64,000 nt of DNA, taken from the NCBI GenBank assembly GCA_013289665.1, contig JABCZN010000001.1, forward strand, positions 496,001 through 560,000, in the 5' to 3' direction. This DNA comes from Acidobacteriota bacterium (lineage in GTDB: Bacteria > Acidobacteriota > Terriglobia > Acidiferrales > UBA7541). Position 1 is the stretch's first letter. Every line of letters starts with the position of its first letter. This document shows, one piece after another, positions 25,105 through 30,834 of this stretch. A program made the position numbers and the translations under genes. The notes under the pieces are model-generated. The model worked only from the letters and a program-made list of their open reading frames with translations. It made no database searches and was not told the origin of the DNA.

Positions 25105-26393
25105 TGCTGCAAACCTGGGCATTTGTTGGGAGCATCCTGGTGTTGGCACTGGGGCTGCCCATTTTTTCTTACCTGACGCTGATCTATCGCGAGTTGGGGC
25201 GGATGACCACGGGCCGCATCCACGAGCACCTGGAAATTTTCGAAGCCGAGATCGAACCCAAGCTGAAAATCAAGCGGAGGAGCGGGGGGCGGACGTTTCG
25301 CATCCTGGGACATTTTTGGCTGGCGTTTGTGGTGCTGGAGACGACGCGCGCGGTTGTGTATTTGGTGCCCAACCGATGGGAAGCGGGCTTGCAGTTTTTG
25401 GTGTTCCTTTCGCTGGAAGTAGTGATTGCCATGCACTTCGTGCCGGACATGCTGCTTTACCGGACAGAAGGGCGTTGGCTGAAGCCTTTGTTGCCGCTGG
25501 TTCGGCTGGCGATGGCGCTGGTTTGGCCGGTCCGTGTTTTTCTGGAAGGCGCGGAATCGCTGGCGCGCATTTCGGAGCAGGATGCGGAGCGCACGCAGGG
25601 GCAACGCGCGGAAGAGGGAATTGAGGCGCTGGTGGAAGCGGCGGAAGAGGAGGGGATCATCGAGCCGTCGCAGGCCGACTTGATTGAACAGGTGGTGGAG
25701 TTCAGCGACAAGCGAGTGCGCGAGGTGATGACGCCGCGGCCGGACGTGGTGGCGATGCAGGCGGAAGCGACGCTGGAAGAGATGCACACGCGATTTGTGG
25801 AGACGAAACACGCGAAGATGCCGGTGTATGGAAAGTCCCTGGACGACATTTTGGGCGTGGTGCACGCACAGGACCTGCTGCAGATTGCGGACACGGATTT
25901 GCCGAAACGCAAGGTGCGGGAGTTGATGCGCGCGGTGCTGTTTGTGCCGGAGACGAAGCTGGGTTCGGAGATGTTGAAAGAGATGCGGCAGAAGGGGCAA
26001 TCGCTGGCGGTAGTGATTGATGAATACGGGTCGGTGGCCGGCATCGCGACGGTGGAGGATTTGCTGGAAGAAATTGTTGGTGAAAAACGTGCCGATGAAA
26101 TGAAGCCGTCGCCGGATGCGCTGCGCGAGGCGGATGGCAGCCTGGTGCTGCGCGGGAGCATGACGATTGAAGACGTGGAAGAGTTGCTGGGAATTCATTT
26201 CGGGGAAAATTCCGACGAGACGGTGATGACGATCGCGGGATTGCTGAGCCATGTTTCCGGAAAAGTGCCGGCGCCAGGCGACAAGGTGGACCTCGAGGGA
26301 TACCGATTCGAAGTGCTGGAAGCGAACCAGCGCAAAGTGCTGCGGCTGCGGGCGCGACATTTGCCGGCTGCGGCGCAGACCGCCCCCCGCTAA
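25104..26393 (+). CDS. CorC/HlyC-type membrane protein with CBS pair
   Basis: 429 residues. An N-terminal hydrophobic helix (TWAFVGSILVLALGLPIFSYL) and three further segments (about 70-150) make a divergent membrane region, not a standard DUF21. Then come the acidic linker ALVEAAEEEGIIEPSQADLIEQVVEF, the two CBS domains (VREVMTPRPDVVAM, ARMPVYGKS-like, LAVVIDEYGSVAGIATVEDLLEEIVG), and a C-terminal CorC_HlyC domain (GSMTIEDVEELLGI, AGLLSHVSGKVPAPGD, VLEANQRKVLRLR). Family members are associated with cation transport. Translationally coupled to ybeY. Confidence 0.9.
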   Translation: MLQTWAFVGSILVLALGLPIFSYLTLIYRELGRMTTGRIHEHLEIFEAEIEPKLKIKRRSGGRTFRILGHFWLAFVVLETTRAVVYLVPNRWEAGLQFLVFLSLEVVIAMHFVPDMLLYRTEGRWLKPLLPLVRLAMALVWPVRVFLEGAESLARISEQDAERTQGQRAEEGIEALVEAAEEEGIIEPSQADLIEQVVEFSDKRVREVMTPRPDVVAMQAEATLEEMHTRFVETKHAKMPVYGKSLDDILGVVHAQDLLQIADTDLPKRKVRELMRAVLFVPETKLGSEMLKEMRQKGQSLAVVIDEYGSVAGIATVEDLLEEIVGEKRADEMKPSPDALREADGSLVLRGSMTIEDVEELLGIHFGENSDETVMTIAGLLSHVSGKVPAPGDKVDLEGYRFEVLEANQRKVLRLRARHLPAAAQTAPR

Positions 26394-26569
26394 TTCATCC
26401 GTCACTCCATTTTCAAATCGTTGGGTCAGCTTTCGATGAGCGGATTAAACGGAACCCGGCGAGCCGCTCGGTTGAGAAACGGAATCCCGATCGCCGCTCA
26501 AGCGTTCTTCCTGCCCTCGATGTTGTTTTACCACTGTGCGGATAGGGACAGCGGCCACTGGGGCACAGT

Positions 26570-26585
26570 GGGTACCATCCTTGCT
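26570..26585 (+). promoter_or_regulatory. weak sigma-54-like element before the collagen-like gene
   Basis: GGGTACC-ATCC-TTGCT keeps the GG/GC spacing and a perfect -12 TTGCT, but the -24 half is degenerate. It lies 48 bp before the ATG at 26633. Confidence 0.3.
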
Positions 26586-26632
26586 GAGCGCAACGTTAGT
26601 GTTGTGCGCCGAGTTCACGAGGGAGAGTCAAA

Positions 26633-26971
26633 ATGAAGACATTGCTAATTACGGGTGTGTTGGTGCTGGTGCTATCTGTGGCCGGTTGCAGCTTGACGCC
26701 AACCCCAGCGGCAACGCAAGGACCGCCGGGACCCCAAGGACAGACGGGCCAGACCGGCCAATCCGGGCAGCCTGGAGACCCGGGACAATCAGGGCAACAG
26801 GGGGCGACGGGGCAGGTTGGAGATCCGGGCCAGACGGGCGACGCCGGCCGGCAGGGTCGAGAAGGCCGAGAAGGTCGAGAGGGCAGAGAAGGTCAGGATG
26901 CCCCATGTCCAGCAGGGGAGCATCGCCACACCAACCCGGAGACTGGGAAAGTGATTTGCGTCAGGGACTAG
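26633..26971 (+). CDS. collagen-like (Gly-X-Y repeat) lipoprotein
   Basis: 112 residues. Residues 1-19 are a lipoprotein signal (MKTLLITGVLVLVLSVAGC) with lipobox VAGC. After a short Thr/Pro/Ala linker, residues 30-89 are 20 uninterrupted G-X-Y triplets. The first 15 are Gln/Pro/Asp/Thr rich (GPP, GPQ, GQT, GDP types); four GRE triplets and one GQD close the run. The C-terminal 23 residues (CPAGEHRHTNPETGKVICVRD) contain a Cys pair and His, possibly a small trimerisation or binding cap. Start follows GAGGGAGAG. Likely a lipid-anchored triple-helical stalk; partner unknown. Confidence 0.88.
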   Translation: MKTLLITGVLVLVLSVAGCSLTPTPAATQGPPGPQGQTGQTGQSGQPGDPGQSGQQGATGQVGDPGQTGDAGRQGREGREGREGREGQDAPCPAGEHRHTNPETGKVICVRD

Positions 26972-27066
26972 GGTCTTTCGGCTAAATCCAAGCTCCGAAG
27001 AGAACTTCGGCAACCATCCTCCGCCCATTCCATCGGCGGTGGATTAAAGTAACGGAAACGCTTGCG

Positions 27067-27095
27067 CTGACAGCCTCCCGAACCCGGGGTATACT
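27067..27095 (+). promoter_or_regulatory. strong sigma-70 promoter of a small transcript
   Basis: CTGACA (27067-27072), exactly 17 bp, then TATACT (27090-27095). Each hexamer matches consensus at 5 of 6. Predicted start near 27102. Confidence 0.7.
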
Positions 27096-27152
27096 CGGGG
27101 CACTCGACATTCTTGTCGACATCGGCGTTTTTGCCGAGAAGGAGGTGATCCA

Positions 27153-27173
27153 GTGAGGTACGGTTTACGTTGA
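27153..27173 (+). CDS. six-codon mini-ORF inside the candidate RNA
   Basis: GTG-AGG-TAC-GGT-TTA-CGT-TGA would give the peptide MRYGLR. The GGAGG core lies 7 nt upstream, optimal spacing, and the pairing with the anti-Shine-Dalgarno extends to 13 nt. Translation is plausible but the peptide may be incidental. Confidence 0.35.
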   Translation: MRYGLR

Positions 27174-27183
27174 CGCAGTAATG

Positions 27184-27220
27184 GAGGCGCTTGTGAGGTT
27201 GCCGGGCGCCTCTCCTTTTT
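27184..27220 (+). terminator. rho-independent terminator of the small transcript
   Basis: Stem GAGGCGC (27184-27190) / GCGCCTC (27206-27212) with a 15-nt loop, followed by TCCTTTTT. Confidence 0.75.
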
Positions 27221-27300
27221 GTCCGCCTGCCGGAATTCCCTGGGCGCCGACGAGTTCATTCAGTGCGATCAGATTTTCTAGCCACCCTCCCAATCTGGCT

Positions 27301-27329
27301 TTAAACGGGTTGCATTTACCGTTTATACT
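27301..27329 (+). promoter_or_regulatory. promoter placing the start site on the downstream ATG
   Basis: TTAAAC (27301-27306), 17 bp, TATACT (27324-27329). The A of the ATG at 27336 is 7 bp past the -10, the usual start-site distance, and no ribosome binding site is present. This predicts a leaderless mRNA. Confidence 0.5.
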
Positions 27330-27335
27330 GCATCC

Positions 27336-27701
27336 ATGTCGGACCCTGATCCACTGGCAGGCATCGTCCCGCGACGTGCACTTCCACGAATCGACGGCGA
27401 AACCGCCATCACCGAGCACATCGAGAGGATTGAAGGCGAGGTCGCGCTTGATTCCTACGTCAAGGCGCAGACGTCGGCGCCCGAGGTTGCAAAGCGGATT
27501 AACGAACTGGAGAACTGCCTGCAGCGCCTGGCCAACGCCGCCTTGGCCTTAAGCGACGTTGGCAGGCATGCGGAATTGCGCACTGCCGCCGAGGAAGCGA
27601 AGCTCGTTCTCAAGAATCGGCTCGAGGTCGATGACACCAAGCATCGCTTCCATAGCGAATTGGGCGCATTTAAGGATGATTTGCGAATCATCAAGGACTA
27701 A
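27336..27701 (+). CDS. hypothetical small helical protein
   Basis: 121 residues with no family I recognise. The first 25 are Pro/Arg rich; from about 26 to the end it is predicted helical with heptad-like spacing (ITEHIERIEGEVAL, VAKRINELENCLQRLANAALAL, LRTAAEEAKLVLKNRLEV), so a coiled coil is likely. One cysteine. Codon choice is rich in C-ending triplets (GCC, ATC, CTC), unlike the G-ending style of neighbouring genes, which fits recent acquisition. The promoter position suggests leaderless translation. It lies in the islet between corC and era. Confidence 0.6.
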   Translation: MSDPDPLAGIVPRRALPRIDGETAITEHIERIEGEVALDSYVKAQTSAPEVAKRINELENCLQRLANAALALSDVGRHAELRTAAEEAKLVLKNRLEVDDTKHRFHSELGAFKDDLRIIKD

Positions 27702-27764
27702 CTCTTGGCCTTCGTCCGAAGCGTCCTTCATGCTCTTCACTCCAGAAAATGAGTCTGTTAGGAA

Positions 27765-28110
27765 TCAAGCGCCAAGTTGAAAACCTGGGTGAACCCGCGC
27801 CATTGTGGCGCGCGGGTCGCCGTCGGTTTGGGGGTCCGCGTCAGCGCTTTCGTCACCCTCGGCAGGAGAAGTGAGCACGTCCCGCGCTGCGGTTGCGTCT
27901 TCTTCGTGCACAAGAATCTTAAACCCCGCGCCGGACCACGCAAGGTGCTCCGCATTCCTCCCGCCGTGTCAGCCTGGACCATTGCCTGCATGCCAGCATC
28001 TTCGAGCGCGCCCTTCGCCAGGTCAGCCTCAGTTCGGCTCTGCAAGATCGGACGACGACAAGCTTGGTGTGATCGATGGCTAGAATTACAGACCCTGATG
28101 CGTCCGGAGA
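27765..28110 (-). pseudogene. DUF2007-family (signal-transducing-like) gene broken by two frameshifts
   Basis: Three minus-strand frames join into one DUF2007 protein. The first gives DHTKLVVVRSC, the second TEADLAKGALEDAGMQAMVQ and ADTAGGMRSTLRGP, the third GAGFKILVHEEDATAARDVL, ending at a TGA at 27765-27767. Shifts fall near 28035 and near 27930. The intact family reads L-V-V-V, E-A-x-L-A-K-G-x-L-E-x-A-G, D-x-A-G-G-M, I-L-V-x-E-E-D-A in one frame. The start is not identifiable. Either the gene is decayed or the assembly has two indels here. Confidence 0.72.
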
Positions 28111-28276
28111 ACACTCGCTCTGCCTCCACGTTTTGACCTGCTCATTAGTTTCCGTGCGCGTTCGAGGGAGTCCCGCGATACCATGAACGGGGCGGTTTCG
28201 ATTTTTACATGGCGATGCGCGAGAGCTCGGAAGTTGCCGGGGGCGCAAAAACTGGGAGAGTAGGAGAGTTGGGCGA

Positions 28277-28294
28277 ACGGCCTCAGAAGGCCGT
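28277..28294. repeat. short palindromic intergenic repeat
   Basis: ACGGCCT and AGGCCGT inverted around CAGA, followed by CCCTACA, 50 bp upstream of era. Same general family as 5145, 14029, 24629, 54310 and 55332. Confidence 0.6.
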
Positions 28295-28345
28295 CCCTAC
28301 AGGCGAACTGGCGAATTGTCTGAGGACGGGAATTTTGGTGATGAA

Positions 28346-29356
28346 ATGAGCGAGGGTATGGGGCAAAAAAAAGCAGAGGCGAAAAAGGGATTTAAGGCGG
28401 GATTTGTAGCCATTATTGGGCGGCCGAACGCGGGGAAGTCTACCTTGGTGAACCGGCTGGTGGGGCAGAAGGTGGCGATTGTCACTTCGAAGCCGCAGAC
28501 GACGCGCAACCGCATTCAGGGGATTGTAACGAAGCCGGAGGGGCAGATTGTTTTTATTGATACGCCGGGATTGCATGAGGGAACTACGGCGTTGAACCGG
28601 CAGATGATGCGTGAGGTGGCGGCGGCTCTTGAAGGGATTGATGTGCTGCTGCTGATGGTGGATGCGAGCCGGACTATGCCACATGCGGATTCGCTGCTTC
28701 TGGACCGGGCGCAGCGGTATCAGAGCAAGACGATTCTGGCGCTGAACAAGATTGACCGCCTGCCGAAGCCGAAGCTGCTGCCGCTGCTCGATGCGTTTGG
28801 GAAGGCGTTTCCGTTTGCGGCGCTGGTCCCGATTTCGGCACTGAAGGGCAGCGGTTGCGATGCGCTGCTGAAGGAGATTTTCAAGGCACTGCCAGAGGCG
28901 GAGGCTTATTTCCCGGAGGATCAGATTACGGATCAGCCGGAGCGATTTCTGGCGGGGGAGTTGATTCGCGAGAAGGCGATTCAATTGACGTATCACGAGG
29001 TGCCGCACGCGCTGGCGGTGATCATTGACAAGTATGAAGAGGGGCCGACGCTGCTGAAGATTCACGCTACGTTGCATGTGGAGCGGGATTCACAGAAGAA
29101 GATTTTGATTGGGCATAAGGGCGACATGCTGAAGAGAGTTGGGACTGAGGCGCGGAAGGAATTGGAGAAATTGCTGGGGACTAAGATTTATTTGGAAATG
29201 TTTGTGAAGGTGGTGGCGGACTGGCGGGAGAATCCGGGGAAGGTGCGGGAGCTGGATTGGCATTCGCAGCTGGAGGCGCTGGCGGAGGATCAGGGGAAGC
29301 AGTTTGACGGGGCGGAGGAAAAAGAAGCAGAAGAGAAAGAGACGGAGAAGGATTAA
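28346..29356 (+). CDS. era: GTPase Era
   Basis: 336 residues. G1 GRPNAGKSTLVNRLVG, switch region TSKPQTTRNRIQGI, G3 FIDTPGLHEG, G4 LNKIDRLPK, and the C-terminal KH domain with IHATLHVERDSQKKILIGHKGDMLKRVGTEAR split around the GHKG loop. Era binds the 16S 3' end and helps 30S maturation. Start is uncertain: ATG 28346 is used, a TTG at 28316 and an ATG at 28358 are alternatives. The protein has a charged extra tail (EEKEAEEKETEKD). Normally adjacent to ybeY/corC; here a 1.9-kb islet separates them. Confidence 0.94.
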   Translation: MSEGMGQKKAEAKKGFKAGFVAIIGRPNAGKSTLVNRLVGQKVAIVTSKPQTTRNRIQGIVTKPEGQIVFIDTPGLHEGTTALNRQMMREVAAALEGIDVLLLMVDASRTMPHADSLLLDRAQRYQSKTILALNKIDRLPKPKLLPLLDAFGKAFPFAALVPISALKGSGCDALLKEIFKALPEAEAYFPEDQITDQPERFLAGELIREKAIQLTYHEVPHALAVIIDKYEEGPTLLKIHATLHVERDSQKKILIGHKGDMLKRVGTEARKELEKLLGTKIYLEMFVKVVADWRENPGKVRELDWHSQLEALAEDQGKQFDGAEEKEAEEKETEKD

Positions 29357-29460
29357 CGCAGATTTCGCAGAGGGCGCAGAGAAGACTCGGATTTGACACG
29401 AGTGCACAGAGGAAGATCACAACGGAGGCCTGGCTCCCTTACGGCTAGGGTTCAAAAGCT
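29355..29460 (+). repeat. CAGAG-type intergenic repeat, copy C
   Basis: Starts at the era stop: TTAACGCAGATTTCGCAGAG, GGCGCAGAGAAGACTCGGAT and TTGACACGAG. It matches part of the copy at 24494-24540 over about 45 bp with few changes. Confidence 0.6.
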
Positions 29461-29475
29461 TAAAACTGGGGCGCG

Positions 29476-30834
29476 CTACTCGGGGGCGGCGATGCCCAGT
29501 GATTTCATTTTGCGGTAGAGGTGCGAGCGCTCGAGGCCGAGGGCGGAGGCCGTTTGGGTCATGTTCCAGCGGTGTTCCTGGAGCTTGCGGAGGATGAATT
29601 CGCGCTCGTAGGCGCTGCGGGCTTCGTGCAGGGTGGAGTAGGGTTGCTGCGGGCTTTCGGCTACGCCGCGGAACAGTTCGGGCGGGAGGTGGTGCGGTTC
29701 GATGCGGGCTTGCGGGCAGACGATTACCAGGCGTTCGACCAGATTTCTTAATTCACGAACATTGCCGGGCCAGGGATAGCGCAAGAGGATTTCCATTGCG
29801 CCTTCGGTGAGTTCGCGCGTTTTCTTGCCATATTCGGAACTGAATTCGGCGAGGAAATAGCGCGCGAGGACAGGGACGTCCTCCTTGCGATCGCGCAAGG
29901 GCGGAACGAAGAAGGGAATTACATTCAGGCGGTAGAAGAGATCCTGGCGGAAGGCGCCGCGGGCTATTTCCTGTTCGAGATTTTTATTTGTTGCGGCGAT
30001 GACGCGGACATCCACGTGGAGGGTTTGATTGGAGCCGACACGTTCGAAGCGTTGCTCTTCGAGGACGCGCAGAACTTTGGATTGCGTGCGGAGGCTCATG
30101 TCACCGACTTCGTCGAGAAATAACGTGCCGCCATCGGCTTTGGCGAACTTGCCGATTTTGTCTTCGCTGGCGCCGGTGAAACTGCCTTTCACGTGGCCGA
30201 AGAGTTCGGATTCGATCAGTTCTTCGGGGATAGCGGCGCAGTTTACCTCGACGAAGAAGGCCTTGTTGCGGAGGCTGGCGGCGTGGAGCGAGCGGGCGAC
30301 GAGTTCTTTACCGGTGCCGCTTTCACCATAAATTAAGACACGGCCGTTAGTTGGAGCGGTGACTGCGATCTGCTGGCGCAGGGCCTTCATGGGGACACTG
30401 TCGCCGACGATGCGGTAGCGATGGCCGAGTTCGCTGTGCAGGAGCTGATTCTCTTCCTGGAGGCGGCGCTGCTCGATGGCGTTGCGGACCAGGACGATGA
30501 TTCGTTCGAGCGAGAGCGGCTTTTCGATGAAATCGAAGGCCCCGAGCTTGGTGGCGCGGACGGCGGTCTCGATTGTGCCGTGGCCGGAAATGATGATGAC
30601 GGAAGGCGGCTGCGGGAGGCTCTGGATGCGGCTGAGGGCTTCCATGCCGTCCATGCCGGGGAGCCAGACGTCTAAGAGAACGACTTCGACCGAGGAGGAA
30701 GCGAGGCGTTCGAGGGCGAGTTCGGCGGATTCGACGGCTTCGACAGAGTAGCGCTCGTCGCGCAGGATGGAGGAGAGCGACTCGCGGATGCCGGCTTCGT
30801 CATCCACGATGAGGATTTTTGGGCTGGCGCTCAT
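29476..30834 (-). CDS. NtrC-family sigma-54-dependent response regulator (NtrX-like)
   Basis: 452 residues. Receiver domain (ILIVDDEAGIRESL, Asp55 in VVLLDVWLPG, Lys in FIEKPL), then the AAA+ sigma-54 activation domain (Walker A GESGTGKELVAR, Walker B GGTLFLDEVGDM), where the sigma-54 contact loop reads GSFTGA instead of GAFTGA, and a C-terminal Fis-type helix-turn-helix (MTQTASALGLERSHLYRKMKSLG). It overlaps the upstream kinase gene by 4 bp, giving an NtrY/NtrX-like pair. The Ser in GSFTGA is found in some family members and need not abolish activity. Confidence 0.92.
   Translation of the reverse strand: MSASPKILIVDDEAGIRESLSSILRDERYSVEAVESAELALERLASSSVEVVLLDVWLPGMDGMEALSRIQSLPQPPSVIIISGHGTIETAVRATKLGAFDFIEKPLSLERIIVLVRNAIEQRRLQEENQLLHSELGHRYRIVGDSVPMKALRQQIAVTAPTNGRVLIYGESGTGKELVARSLHAASLRNKAFFVEVNCAAIPEELIESELFGHVKGSFTGASEDKIGKFAKADGGTLFLDEVGDMSLRTQSKVLRVLEEQRFERVGSNQTLHVDVRVIAATNKNLEQEIARGAFRQDLFYRLNVIPFFVPPLRDRKEDVPVLARYFLAEFSSEYGKKTRELTEGAMEILLRYPWPGNVRELRNLVERLVIVCPQARIEPHHLPPELFRGVAESPQQPYSTLHEARSAYEREFILRKLQEHRWNMTQTASALGLERSHLYRKMKSLGIAAPE

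Larger units (their letters stand above)
27102..27220 (+). ncRNA. candidate small structured RNA with an extended Shine-Dalgarno
   Basis: A compact unit of about 119 nt between a good promoter and an intrinsic terminator. In order: hairpin TCGACA-TTCT-TGTCGA (27104-27119), hairpin TCGGC-GTTTTT-GCCGA (27122-27137), then AAGGAGGTGATCC (27139-27151), perfectly complementary to the 3' end of typical bacterial 16S rRNA (GGATCACCTCCTT). Next comes a GTG start 1 nt on with only five further sense codons, and a terminator hairpin. It could be a ribosome-binding small RNA, a leader/attenuator, or a family I do not know. Function is not established; the architecture is directly visible. Confidence 0.55.

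Noticed and set aside
25035..26405. 456-codon open frame on the minus strand
   Set aside because: Antisense to ybeY/corC, His/Arg/Gln-rich composition, no recognisable motif.
26421..26636. 71-codon frame upstream of the collagen-like gene
   Set aside because: No ribosome binding site, no family, and it spans the promoter region of the lipoprotein gene.
27139..27153. Possible 16S rRNA 3'-end fragment on the minus strand
   Set aside because: The 15-nt match stops abruptly and the neighbouring bases do not follow the conserved helix 45 sequence. Promoter, mini-ORF and terminator fit a separate unit better.
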